Shown here: positions 1-8,430 of the stretch, piece by piece
Layout of the letters: each line of letters starts with the position of its first letter
Numbering within the stretch: position 1 is the first letter of the stretch
From: Anderseniella sp051010195
GTDB lineage: Bacteria > Pseudomonadota > Alphaproteobacteria > Rhizobiales > Aestuariivirgaceae
Direction of reading: 5' to 3'
Assembly (NCBI GenBank): GCA_051010195.1
Contig: JBPCVV010000060.1
Coordinates: 1 to 64,000 of the forward strand
Length of the DNA: 64,000 bases
The notes under the pieces: model-generated
What the model was told of the DNA's origin: nothing
Databases searched by the model: none
The model's input: only the letters and a program-made list of their open reading frames with translations
Position numbers and translations under genes: made by a program

Positions 1-326
1 ATGCAAATGTCACCCGGTTCATCAAGACTTTCATCGGCAAGGTCGACCAACTGTCCAAAGCCTCACGCAAGGATGTATGGCAGAAGCTGGACTTCGTCGG
101 AGAGGTCAAGGGCTGGCAACAGTACGAGCCGGCAGCGAATATCATTCGCAAGACGGTCGCCGCCGAGCGTCGGGTGACACCAACCGCATTTAAACCGAAA
201 ATCGAGAACAACACGGAGTTTGCCGCGTTTGTGAAACTGGTCCAGACGACCACAAACAAGGAATACTCTCCGGAAGAACTCCTGAAACTTTATCTCAGTT
301 ACAAGGACTGGTCGGAAAAGCAGTAA
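1..326 (+). CDS. C-terminal part of an unknown protein
   Basis: An open frame (codons in phase with position 3) enters from the left edge and stops with TAA at 324-326, giving about 107 residues. The visible part is hydrophilic and rich in Lys, Glu and Thr, with no Cys and no membrane segment. It ends in a helical-looking stretch (EELLKLYLSYKDWSEKQ). I do not recognise the family. It lies on the same strand as the di-haem peroxidase gene, 180 bp upstream of it, so the two could belong to one locus, but that gap is large for tight co-transcription. Only the reading frame and the absence of stops support it as a gene. Confidence 0.6.
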   Translation, partial: ANVTRFIKTFIGKVDQLSKASRKDVWQKLDFVGEVKGWQQYEPAANIIRKTVAAERRVTPTAFKPKIENNTEFAAFVKLVQTTTNKEYSPEELLKLYLSYKDWSEKQ

Positions 327-506
327 CGCGCAGAGCCGATGCCTAGCATTTGGATTATCAGAAAACACGCCGAAGACACTTCTCACATACGGGCGAAACA
401 CCGGCTGTTCGGCGCAACAAAATCGGTTCATTCCAGAATGATCAAGCGATCTGGATTGTCTGCCACCCTGCCGGCATGGCCAGTAACAACATAACGCGGA
501 GTTAGC

Positions 507-2360
507 ATGAAACGTATCCTGACAGTCTTGGCGCTGATGCTCTTGTCCTCAGCAAGCCTTGCAACCGAGGTGAAACAGGCCCCCTGGGAACCCGAAGCTG
601 CTGCTTATCGACTGACCCTTTTCCTGGGCAATCTTAGCCCTGTGCCCTGGCAAAAGATCAAGGACAATTGGGAAAAACCCGCCAAAGGTGCCACTGCTGA
701 TGTTCCAGCTCTGTCACGCCTGAACGCAGCGGAGCAGGCAGCCCTGCGTGCAGCCCTAGCTGGCAAAGACCGGCAAGCGATGTTTGAAGCTGCCACGACG
801 GCGGTCCACCGGGGAATTTTGGGGCATCTGGCCGCAGCGGAAAAAAACATGGGAACAGGTGAAGCCGAGTTGGATGTCGCGCGGGCCCGGGCGCTGTTTC
901 GTGCATTTGAAGACGGCATCAAGGCAGCCGATCCCGACGCTTTCCGCGATTTGAATCTAGCCTGGCTGGAAATGAATTCAGCGCTCGGATTCCGCAGAGC
1001 TCTGGGCACTAGAGCGCTTGACGCTGAAGGCGATCTTTTTGCCGAAGCGCGCGCGACCATAGAGACCTATTTGACCGCCAATTATGCGCCTGCGGATTTT
1101 GCCAATCGTAGCCGACTGAGCTCAATTCCCGAAAGCGCGCTCGTGGCGGGCAAGACAGTTGACCTGCCGATTACTTTGCCACCGGGATCAAATATTGCCG
1201 ATCAACGCGAACTGCCCCGGCTGGTGCTGCAGTTTGAAGAAGCGGGCGAGGATGAAGCCAACCTGCCGTTGGTTGCCTATGGCGACATGCTGTTCGACAG
1301 CGCCGTGATTTTCGGCAGTCCGGCGCGCGAACTTGGGATTGCCTGCTCAACCTGTCACAACCGATCGGATGTTAACCGGGATTTCTTCATTCCGGGCCTG
1401 AGCCATCGCGCCGGTGGCATGGATGTCGACAGTGCCTTTTTCAATCCGCTGTTCAACGACCGCACCGATGACCATCTGGACACACCGTCACTGCGCGGCC
1501 TACGGTTTACCGCCCCTTATGGTCGCGACGGACGCGAACCCAGTCTGCGCCGCTTTACCCGCAATGTGATTGTCACGGAATTTGCGGGAAAAGAACCAAG
1601 CCCGTTCCAGCTCGACGCGCTGGTCGCCTATATTCGGCAATTCGATTTCCTACCCAATCCGAAGATTGATAGCAAAGGCCAACTGACCAAGCTGGCTTCG
1701 GATGCCGCCAGACGCGGTGAAGCCTTGTTCAACACGCCGTTCGACGGGCTGAACGGGCGAGCCTGCTCCACCTGCCACATTCCTGATCGTAGCTTCCGCG
1801 ATGGCAAGACCTACGACATCGGCAAATCCGAACCGCCATTCCCCGGCGGTACAGCGACAGCCTTTGAGACCCCGACCCTGCGCAATATCAATTTCAGCGC
1901 GCCATACATGCATGACGGCTCGCTGCCGACACTGGCGAGCGTTGTGGACTGGTTCAATGACAGCAAGTCGTTAGGACTTGATGATGTACAACGCAGGGAC
2001 CTGACGGCTTACCTTGAGGCCGTGGGAGATGGCAAACAGCCCTATCAGGTGTTTGCTGGCAAAGACACCGAATTCCGGTTGGTGTTTGAGGAACTGACCA
2101 CATTTGCATCCACTCTCAACACGCTGCTGCCGGCTCGCGATGCCAAGCACATTGCCATTCTCGTTGACACGGTTGCGCCGGACCTGGCTGCGGACGCAGA
2201 CACCATGAGCAACCTTTCTGCACGACCTGCGGTTCTCCAACTGTCAAGCACGTTGCAGGCGGTGGGGGACGCCGTGGCGACCGGCGACTGGGCAGAGGCC
2301 GAAACCCGCTGGCAGGAATTCCAGGCGATGCAAAAACAGTATGATGAGAAGATTTTCTGA
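507..2360 (+). CDS. di-haem cytochrome c peroxidase / MauG-like protein with long N-terminal extension
   Basis: This is a periplasmic protein of 617 aa. The first ~19 residues form a signal peptide (ILTVLALMLLSSASLA). Two c-type haem motifs, CSTCH, sit at about residues 280 and 420. The 140-residue spacing is that of bacterial cytochrome c peroxidase and MauG. Each haem half carries the family's xPYxxDGxxxSL-type motif (PYGRDGREPSLRRF and PYMHDGSLPTLASVV). Known members reduce peroxide or oxidise a partner protein using two haems. The odd part is roughly 250 residues before the first haem, mostly helical and without recognisable motifs, plus about 110 residues after the second half; typical peroxidases are 330-400 aa. 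The start is preceded by CGGAGT at a suitable distance. The substrate cannot be told from sequence. Confidence 0.85.
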   Translation: MKRILTVLALMLLSSASLATEVKQAPWEPEAAAYRLTLFLGNLSPVPWQKIKDNWEKPAKGATADVPALSRLNAAEQAALRAALAGKDRQAMFEAATTAVHRGILGHLAAAEKNMGTGEAELDVARARALFRAFEDGIKAADPDAFRDLNLAWLEMNSALGFRRALGTRALDAEGDLFAEARATIETYLTANYAPADFANRSRLSSIPESALVAGKTVDLPITLPPGSNIADQRELPRLVLQFEEAGEDEANLPLVAYGDMLFDSAVIFGSPARELGIACSTCHNRSDVNRDFFIPGLSHRAGGMDVDSAFFNPLFNDRTDDHLDTPSLRGLRFTAPYGRDGREPSLRRFTRNVIVTEFAGKEPSPFQLDALVAYIRQFDFLPNPKIDSKGQLTKLASDAARRGEALFNTPFDGLNGRACSTCHIPDRSFRDGKTYDIGKSEPPFPGGTATAFETPTLRNINFSAPYMHDGSLPTLASVVDWFNDSKSLGLDDVQRRDLTAYLEAVGDGKQPYQVFAGKDTEFRLVFEELTTFASTLNTLLPARDAKHIAILVDTVAPDLAADADTMSNLSARPAVLQLSSTLQAVGDAVATGDWAEAETRWQEFQAMQKQYDEKIF

Positions 2361-2381
2361 AGCCGTCATACCGCCAATTGC

Positions 2382-2406
2382 TGATGACCGCGAATACAGG
2401 TCATCA
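2382..2406 (+). terminator. hairpin after the di-haem peroxidase gene
   Basis: A perfect 8-bp inverted repeat, TGATGACC and GGTCATCA with a 9-nt loop, begins 21 bp after the stop codon of the peroxidase gene. No T-run follows on the plus strand (A-run instead). It may act as a 3'-end stabilising hairpin or a weak terminator, not a classic Rho-independent one. Confidence 0.35.
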
Positions 2407-2542
2407 AAAAATCGCACGGCCACCTGGCGTGACCATTGGAGATTTCATAACTCTGGAGTCTGTGAAGGGCTCTAGATCACCGCCGCGGACTCTGTTCCCC
2501 ACGGAATGGCAGACTGTGAGCTGGAGGAAGTCCTGATTTTGC

Positions 2543-3451
2543 TCAGCGGTCGTTGCATTGTTTGTCGGTTTTGGACCCACCAAGTGCGAATCCTGCTTCG
2601 CCGTGGGCATCGGAATTTTGTTGCTTTGCCTTTACCAGTTGACCGCGAAGTGTTTCTACCTCTATGGCGGCGGCCCGTTGCTCCTGAGCGTGCTGTACCG
2701 AAATCGACTCCATCTTCTCCAGCGATGCCAGTAATTTTTCGTTCAATTTTTCACGTTCGGCACGAGACTGTATGAGTTCTTTATCCAACATCGCTGCCTG
2801 GTGCAGCACGCGTTCGCAATTTTGTTTCAGAACCGGGTTTTGACTTTTGGCGGACTCTATCGGGGTGTCCGAATGCCCGCTCTGCGGTTTTGCTTCTTTT
2901 TCCTGCGGAGATGTGGCAGCTAACATTTCAGCGGCAGGTTTCGCTGTATCTTTTTGAGTCTTATCCAGTTGAGCCTTCAGGACATCGCGTTCTTTGATGG
3001 ATTTGTCGAGCCTGGCCTTGAGGCTTTCCACCAGGTGCCCTGACTGTTGAACGCCACTTTGCCCTTCTCCCGTTTCGACTCGTGATGCCTTTGCCTCAGC
3101 AAGCCGCGTTTCCAGATCCGCAACATCCTTGTCGGCCGCCTGAAGTTCTGCGCGATACTTCTTGGTCGCACGTTGTGCAGCCCGCAGTTTCCTGTCCTTG
3201 GCTCTGTTGGCGGTCAACGCCACGGCAAGCTTTCGCACTGCTGCTTTGAGCGCTCGTTCGGATTTCGCCAGCTTGGCCTGTTCAGCTTCCAGGAGCTTCC
3301 TCTGGCTGGTGCCGGCAAACGGGCCGGTCTTTTTCGATACATCTGAACAACCGGCCAGCGTCACGGCAACGGCGCACATGACACCGGTCCCAATATAGAA
3401 GACGCCGCGATGATCGCGGCGCTTTGGCTGCGTAAGATTCTGATCCGTCAC
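2543..3451 (-). CDS. coiled-coil lipoprotein of unknown function
   Basis: About 302 aa if started at the GTG at 3451. A TTG start at 3496 would add 15 basic residues and is less likely. A short basic n-region is followed by a hydrophobic stretch and the lipobox VTLAGC, so the protein should be lipidated at about Cys35 and anchored in a membrane. The rest is strongly helical with heptad-like Lys/Glu/Ala/Leu runs (for instance LLEAEQAKLAKSERALKAAV), which predicts a long coiled coil, broken by a Pro/Ser-rich segment near residue 165. I cannot assign a family. Such proteins are often envelope spacers or scaffolds, but that is only a possibility. It is transcribed towards the peroxidase gene. Confidence 0.7.
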   Translation of the reverse strand: MTDQNLTQPKRRDHRGVFYIGTGVMCAVAVTLAGCSDVSKKTGPFAGTSQRKLLEAEQAKLAKSERALKAAVRKLAVALTANRAKDRKLRAAQRATKKYRAELQAADKDVADLETRLAEAKASRVETGEGQSGVQQSGHLVESLKARLDKSIKERDVLKAQLDKTQKDTAKPAAEMLAATSPQEKEAKPQSGHSDTPIESAKSQNPVLKQNCERVLHQAAMLDKELIQSRAEREKLNEKLLASLEKMESISVQHAQEQRAAAIEVETLRGQLVKAKQQNSDAHGEAGFALGGSKTDKQCNDR

Positions 3452-3606
3452 GATCGTTATATTCCCACGTTTCAAACGCCGTCGTTTGGTCAACAAAACC
3501 TGACTGATTTTGTTAAAATCTTAGCTATCTTGCCCTGACGTCGGTAAAGGCGGAGTTCAGGAACACGGTTAAAAAGTGGTTAGTGAAACAGTCCGTTAGG
3601 TGCCGT

Positions 3607-3879
3607 TTACAAGTGATGATTTTCATGAGCTGGATGTCCGTTTTGGCCTCGGCGCAGGAGTTGTTCGCGGTGCACGATGCACATGCGGTTGGCCACCGGG
3701 TCACCGGCCAGGTTGATCACAACATCGAAGCGCTCATCATCAGGAATCTGGTTCAGCCCAGTGATCACACAGACCGGACCGGCAAGGCTTTGGGCATGGG
3801 CTTTGTCGCGCGTCAGGACTGTTACCTTGTGATCACGATCAAATGTTCCAATCCAGCTTCTTACCGCTCTGGACTGCAC
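3607..3879 (-). pseudogene. remnant of a TIGR01777/YfcH-type epimerase (SDR39U1 family)
   Basis: A 90-residue minus-strand frame contains a stretch that aligns well with the N-terminal third of YfcH-like proteins: HKVTVLTRDKA (the strand after the dinucleotide fold) followed by FDVVINLAGDPVANRM, matching the family pattern VDAVINLAGEPIADKRW. The Gly-rich ATG-like first motif is missing, and so are some 200 residues of C-terminal domain. The sequence downstream (lower coordinates) runs into the lipoprotein gene. The upstream end abuts the start of the FAD-dehydrogenase gene. I read it as the leftover of a deleted gene, not a functional short protein. Confidence 0.6.
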
Positions 3880-3904
3880 CAGGTGTCCACACTATCGTCC
3901 GGCC

Positions 3905-5305
3905 ATGCTGACACCGGACCTCATCGAAAAATTCTCCGCAATAGTCGGGGCGAAACACGCGCTGACCGCCGAAGCTGATATTGCGCCGCATCTGCTTGAG
4001 CCGAGAGGCAAGTTCTCCGGCCATTCATCACTTGTGCTGCAACCCGGCGGCACGGACGAAGTCAGCGCCATCCTGAAACTTGCCAATGAAACCGGCACCG
4101 CCATCGTGCCGCAGGGCGGCAATACCGGACTTGTCGGCGGGCAGATACCGGACGGGGAGATTGTCCTGTCGCTGAGCCGCATGAACCGCGTCCGCCATCT
4201 CGATATCGCCGATACCTGCATGACCCTCGAAGCCGGCGTGACACTGCACAATGCCCAGGAGGCGGCCCAGTCGAAGAGCCTGGTCTTCCCGCTGTGGATT
4301 GCGTCACAGGGGACATGCCAGGTGGGCGGCAACCTGGCGACCAATGCCGGCGGCATCAACGTGATGGCCTACGGCAATACCCGGGACCTGTGCCTTGGCC
4401 TGGAGGTGGTGCTGGCGTCGGGCGAGGTGTGGAACGGGCTGACTTCGCTGCGCAAGGACAATACCGGTTATGACCTGAAGCACCTGTTCATCGGCTGCGA
4501 AGGCACCCTCGGCGTCATTACGGCCGCATCCATGAAACTGCTGCCGGCGCCGATTGACCGAGCGACCGTGTTTGCATCTGTCGTCTCACCGCGCGAAGCC
4601 CTTCAACTTTTGTCGCTGGTGCGCCGGATGAGCGGCAATTCAGTAGTGGCGTTTGAAATCATGCCGCGCAGCGGTGTTGAAATGTCGATAAAACATGCCG
4701 GATGCCGTGACCCGCTGGAAGCGCCGTCCAGCTGGTACGTGCTGTTCGAACTGGCAGGCTTTGACACGGAAGGCGACATGAACAGCAAGGCGACCGGCAT
4801 TCTGGAAGTGGCCTTTGAAGAAGGCCTGGTCAGCGATGCAACCATTGCCGCCAGCACCCAGGCTGCCCAGGACCTGTGGCGTATTCGCGAAGCCATGTCG
4901 GAGGTGCAACGCCTGGAAGGCGGGTCAATCAAGCACGACATTTCGGTGCCAGTATCCAAGGTACCGGCCTTCCTGGACGAGGCAATTGCCCTGGTCGAAG
5001 ACATGCTGCCCGGCTGCCGGCCGGTGCCGTTCGGACACATCGGCGACGGCAATATTCATTTCAACATTTCTCAGCCCCTGGATGCTGACAAGAACGCCTT
5101 TCTGGCCCGGTGGGAAGAGGTGAGCGCGCGCGTGCATGACACGGTGCGCAAATATGCCGGCTCGATCAGTGCCGAACACGGCATCGGTACCTTGAAGCGC
5201 GATGAACTGGCGGCCACCAAACAGCCGTTGGAAATGACCATGATGCGCGGCATCAAGCAGTTGCTGGACCCCAACAATATCCTCAATCCGGGCAAGGTGC
5301 TGTGA
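3905..5305 (+). CDS. FAD-binding D-2-hydroxyacid dehydrogenase (D-2-hydroxyglutarate / D-lactate dehydrogenase family)
   Basis: 466 aa, full length for the GlcD/D2HGDH family. The N-terminal PCMH FAD domain shows VPQGGNTGLVGGQ (pyrophosphate loop) and GGNLATNAGGINVMAYG, and GCEGTLGVIT. The C-terminal FAD-oxidase domain shows the PFGHIGDGNIHFN metal/substrate motif and SAEHGIGTLKRDEL. Members oxidise D-2-hydroxy acids to 2-oxo acids and pass electrons to a quinone or an electron-transfer flavoprotein. The motif spacing favours the D-2-hydroxyglutarate type over GlcD, but the substrate is not certain. The stop overlaps the next gene (TGATG), so the GNAT gene is translationally coupled. Confidence 0.9.
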   Translation: MLTPDLIEKFSAIVGAKHALTAEADIAPHLLEPRGKFSGHSSLVLQPGGTDEVSAILKLANETGTAIVPQGGNTGLVGGQIPDGEIVLSLSRMNRVRHLDIADTCMTLEAGVTLHNAQEAAQSKSLVFPLWIASQGTCQVGGNLATNAGGINVMAYGNTRDLCLGLEVVLASGEVWNGLTSLRKDNTGYDLKHLFIGCEGTLGVITAASMKLLPAPIDRATVFASVVSPREALQLLSLVRRMSGNSVVAFEIMPRSGVEMSIKHAGCRDPLEAPSSWYVLFELAGFDTEGDMNSKATGILEVAFEEGLVSDATIAASTQAAQDLWRIREAMSEVQRLEGGSIKHDISVPVSKVPAFLDEAIALVEDMLPGCRPVPFGHIGDGNIHFNISQPLDADKNAFLARWEEVSARVHDTVRKYAGSISAEHGIGTLKRDELAATKQPLEMTMMRGIKQLLDPNNILNPGKVL

Positions 5306-5739
5306 TGTCCAGCGTCGAGTTCAGTCCCGTTGAGGATGCAGACGTGGCCGGTGTCATTGCGCTGTGGGAGGCCTGCGGCCTGACCCGGTCGTGGAACGAT
5401 CCAGACAAGGATATCGCGTTCGCCCGCTCCGGCCCAGCGTCCGACCTGCTGGTCATGACCGACAATGAAACGGTGATCGCGTCGGTCATGGTCGGCCATG
5501 ACGGCCATCGCGGCATAGTCTACTATGTCGCCACCCACCCGGACTATCAGCGCAAGGGCCTGGGCGCAGCCGCCATGCGGGCAGCCGAAAGCTGGCTCAC
5601 TCAGCGCGGCGTGTGGAAGCTCAATCTGCTGGTGCGGGCGGAAAACGAAGCGGTGCGGTCGTTCTACGAAAAACTCGGCTATGAAGTGGAACCGCGGCTT
5701 TGCATGGCGCGCAAGCTGATCCCGGAACCTTCACAATAG
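5305..5739 (+). CDS. GNAT acetyltransferase, YpeA-like
   Basis: 144 aa, started at the ATG that overlaps the upstream TGA. An adjacent GTG at 5302 is possible but less likely. The acetyl-CoA loop is HPDYQRKGLGAAAM (R/Q-x-x-G-x-G/A type), followed by VRAENEAVRSFYEKLGYE, the usual last part of the GNAT fold. The N-terminal EACGLTRSWNDPDKDI stretch is characteristic of YpeA proteins. The substrate is unknown. It is coupled to the dehydrogenase upstream. Its end overlaps the convergent SRAP gene by 9 bp. Confidence 0.85.
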   Translation: MSSVEFSPVEDADVAGVIALWEACGLTRSWNDPDKDIAFARSGPASDLLVMTDNETVIASVMVGHDGHRGIVYYVATHPDYQRKGLGAAAMRAAESWLTQRGVWKLNLLVRAENEAVRSFYEKLGYEVEPRLCMARKLIPEPSQ

Positions 5740-6423
5740 TCTGAGTTGATCGTCCGTCCGCTTTTCAGGCTCCGGTTTGGCATCCGGCGGCTTTGGTTTC
5801 CGACTTGGCAATTTGGTTTCCGCCGCAACGAAGAAACTGTCTTCAACCGGCCTCATCAGATCAGTCACCTGCTTGCCGTCGGGACGGGAGTGGTCCAGCC
5901 AACGGTTAAAATCTTCCGGCTTGATGACAACCGGCATGCGGGTGTGTATTTCAGCCATCATGGCGTTGGGTTCAGTGGTCAGGATCGCTGCACTCTCCAG
6001 TTCCGAACCGTCCGGTGAGGTCCAGTGCTCCCAGATGCCGCCGAAGGCGAACAGGCCATTGTCCTGGCCGGTGATGTGGAACGGCTGCTTGCGGCCGGGC
6101 ACGTCACCCTTCCATTCGTAAAACCCGTCAGCTGGAATCAGGCAGCGGCGGCGGCGGATGGCATGCCGGAAGGAGGGTTTTTCAAACACCGTCTCCGAGC
6201 GGGCATTGGTCAGAGGTTTGCCCGTCTTCATTTCCTTGGTCCAAGACGGCACAAAACCCCAGCGCACCAGGGCAAAATGCCGGTTGGTCGTCTCGCCCTT
6301 CACAATGGCGATGGGCTGGCCCGGCGCCACCACGTCACGCGGTGGGAAGTTGGGTTGTTCGGGATAATCGAACAACGCCTTGACCTCTTCCGGCGACTTG
6401 CGAAAGCTGTATAGATTGCACAT
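5731..6423 (-). CDS. yedK: SRAP-domain DNA-protein crosslinking enzyme (YedK/HMCES family)
   Basis: 230 aa. SRAP proteins guard abasic sites in single-stranded DNA by forming a thiazolidine bond through Cys2 after the initiator Met is removed. The conserved residues are visible: Met-Cys-Asn at the start, the Asn in TNARSE, the Glu in IPADGFYEW, and the His in EIHTRMPVVI. The open frame has a TTG three codons upstream (6432), but that start would bury Cys2 inside the chain, so the ATG at 6423 is the right one. The C-terminal ~25 residues are Lys/Pro-rich. No SOS box is visible in front. Confidence 0.93.
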   Translation of the reverse strand: MCNLYSFRKSPEEVKALFDYPEQPNFPPRDVVAPGQPIAIVKGETTNRHFALVRWGFVPSWTKEMKTGKPLTNARSETVFEKPSFRHAIRRRRCLIPADGFYEWKGDVPGRKQPFHITGQDNGLFAFGGIWEHWTSPDGSELESAAILTTEPNAMMAEIHTRMPVVIKPEDFNRWLDHSRPDGKQVTDLMRPVEDSFFVAAETKLPSRKPKPPDAKPEPEKRTDDQLRLL

Positions 6424-6465
6424 GGTCCGCAATCTGCCACGGCAACATCAGGAATAAAACTACCA

Positions 6466-6894
6466 GTGACAACAATTGCACGCGTCAAACCGGTTCCCGG
6501 TGTCAGCACCATGACACTGCGCGACGGCCAGGTATTGCTGGTCAAGCGGGCCAAGAAAGCAGGTTTCGGACTGTGGAGCCTGCCGGGCGGGCATATTGAA
6601 AGCGGCGAACCGGCCCGCGATGCCGCGTTGCGCGAGCTGGTGGAGGAAACCGGAGTCACAGCGCGCCTGGACAGGCTCATTGAATGCCAGGACATCATTC
6701 ACCGCGATGCGCAAGACACAATCATTTTCCACTACGTGATTTCGGTGTTCCTGTGCCACTGGCAGCACGGCGAGGCTGTGGCGGCATCCGACGTCTCCGA
6801 CGTGATGTGGGCGTCGGCATCCGACCTGGACGGGTTGACCATGACCCATGGCACGGCTGACCTGGTCAGAAACACCCTGAGAACCCTCACATAA
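6466..6894 (+). CDS. Nudix hydrolase
   Basis: 142 aa, GTG start preceded by AGGA about 13 nt upstream. The full Nudix box G-x5-E-x7-REL-x-EE-x-G-V covers residues 42-64 (from GHIESGEP to LVEETGV), with the preceding LWSLPGG turn. These enzymes cleave nucleoside diphosphates linked to another moiety, using Mg bound by the REVEE glutamates. The substrate is not predictable; MutT-like and ADP-ribose-type enzymes share this core. It is divergent from the SRAP gene, with 42 bp between the start codons. Confidence 0.9.
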   Translation: MTTIARVKPVPGVSTMTLRDGQVLLVKRAKKAGFGLWSLPGGHIESGEPARDAALRELVEETGVTARLDRLIECQDIIHRDAQDTIIFHYVISVFLCHWQHGEAVAASDVSDVMWASASDLDGLTMTHGTADLVRNTLRTLT

Positions 6895-6938
6895 ATCTGA
6901 TTGGCTTGTGAGCCGCCGATACGCCACCCTTCTTCGCG

Positions 6939-7934
6939 ATGAAACTGGTAACTGGCATTATCGCTGCTGTTTTTCTGGCGGCGCTCACAATGGCGTCGCT
7001 TGCAAGCGACGAGGCGGAGCGTTTTGTGCGCATGGGTTGGTCGAATACCGATTTCACCCAAACGACGGTTCCGCTGTCGGAAGTGATGTCCGGCGGGCCG
7101 CCGCGCGACGGCATTCCGCCAATCGACCGGCCGCAGTTCCAGCCGGCAAGCGCAAACAAGGACCTGACAGCCAGGGATCCGGTTATCTCCATCAAAATCA
7201 ATGGCGATGCACGCGCCTACCCGCTGCGCATCCTGATCTGGCATGAGATCGTCAACGACACGGTAGGTGGCAAGCCGGTTGCCGTCACCTATTGCCCCTT
7301 GTGCAACGCGGCGATTGTGTTCGACCGCATGGTCGATGGAGAAGTCAGGGATTTCGGCACAACCGGCCTTTTGCGCAATTCAGACCTGATCATGTATGAC
7401 CGGCAAAGCGAAAGCTGGTGGCAACAGTTCTCTGGCAAGGCCATTGCCGGATCGCAGGTCGGCAATAGCCTGAAGTTCGTGCCGGCCAGGCTGGAAAGCT
7501 GGGCGGATTTCACCAGCCGGTTTCCCGACGGCAAGGTCCTGGTTCCAAACAATCCCGGTTTACGCAATTACGGCCGCAACCCGTATGTGGGTTATGACAG
7601 TGCCGCAGCCCCGTTCCTGTATCGCGGCAAGATGCCCGAGGGCATCAGCCCGATGTCCAGGGTGGTGGTTTACCGCGTCAACGGCAAGGTCAACGCCATC
7701 GCCCTGGCCATGCTGAGCAAGAGTGAGGAACTGATGCACGGCAATGTCACGATCAGGTGGAAGGCCGGCCAGGCATCCGCGCTGGATACCGGCGAAATTG
7801 CCAAGGGGCGCGACGTCGGCACGATCACAGTGCAGAAGAAGACCACCCGGGGCACCTACGAAGACATTCCCTATGATGTGACATTTGCTTTTGTGGTCGA
7901 AGCCTTCGAACCGGGCACTGTCATAGAGAAATAA
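6939..7934 (+). CDS. DUF3179 domain secreted protein
   Basis: 331 aa with a signal peptide (IIAAVFLAALTMASLAS, cleavage near residue 23). The body matches the DUF3179 pattern: NGDARAYPLRILIWHEIVND, then VTYCPLCNAAIVFDR with its paired cysteines, and later SGKAIAGSQVG and PYVGYD. The function of the family is unknown; the CPLC pair may bind a metal or be redox-active. It lies 44 bp after the Nudix gene on the same strand. Clean start and expected length. Confidence 0.88.
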   Translation: MKLVTGIIAAVFLAALTMASLASDEAERFVRMGWSNTDFTQTTVPLSEVMSGGPPRDGIPPIDRPQFQPASANKDLTARDPVISIKINGDARAYPLRILIWHEIVNDTVGGKPVAVTYCPLCNAAIVFDRMVDGEVRDFGTTGLLRNSDLIMYDRQSESWWQQFSGKAIAGSQVGNSLKFVPARLESWADFTSRFPDGKVLVPNNPGLRNYGRNPYVGYDSAAAPFLYRGKMPEGISPMSRVVVYRVNGKVNAIALAMLSKSEELMHGNVTIRWKAGQASALDTGEIAKGRDVGTITVQKKTTRGTYEDIPYDVTFAFVVEAFEPGTVIEK

Positions 7935-8158
7935 TTCCTGATTTCGACACCTTCACACCACAAACCGGCGCACTTTTCCGATACGTTTCAGCCAAGTATG
8001 GCGCGTTAACCTTTTGGCAAGTATCGGCGTGTGTCTCGCCCGTCACATGCTAGTGTAAGGCCATGAGCGACACATCCGAGTGATTGGAAAAGCTGTTGCC
8101 AGGTGGGGTTACAAGAAGACGACTGGAAACCAGGGTGAAACAATCGCCGGAATTCCGA

Positions 8159-8407
8159 ATGCCGGAAGAAGACAACGGAGAAGAAGCGCAACGCAGCCGC
8201 CAAGCTGCCCTGCGCTATATTCTGGATGCGTGGGAAGAGGCCGTCTATGACGGGCTGGATCCGGATTGCGTGGCAACGGCTGCGATATTTGCGGCCCTGT
8301 CGGACATGATCGCCAGTTATGGCGAGGAACCGGTTGCCATCATGGCAGAACGCCTGCCGCAGCGCATTCGCAATGGCGAATTCACCGTCATCCGCACCTT
8401 GCAGTAA
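8159..8407 (+). CDS. small acidic conserved-looking protein
   Basis: 82 aa from the ATG at 8159. In-frame GTG (8135) and TTG (8084) starts would lengthen it to 90 or 107 aa, and no clear ribosome binding site decides between them. The sequence RQAALRYILDAWEEAVYDGLDP and SYGEEPVAIMAERLPQRIRNGEF looks like an ordered, mainly helical, acidic cytosolic protein. I recall similar short hypothetical proteins in rhizobial genomes but know no function. No Cys and no membrane segment. Confidence 0.6.
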   Translation: MPEEDNGEEAQRSRQAALRYILDAWEEAVYDGLDPDCVATAAIFAALSDMIASYGEEPVAIMAERLPQRIRNGEFTVIRTLQ

Positions 8408-8430
8408 GTCCGCACTGCCCCGGATCAGGT

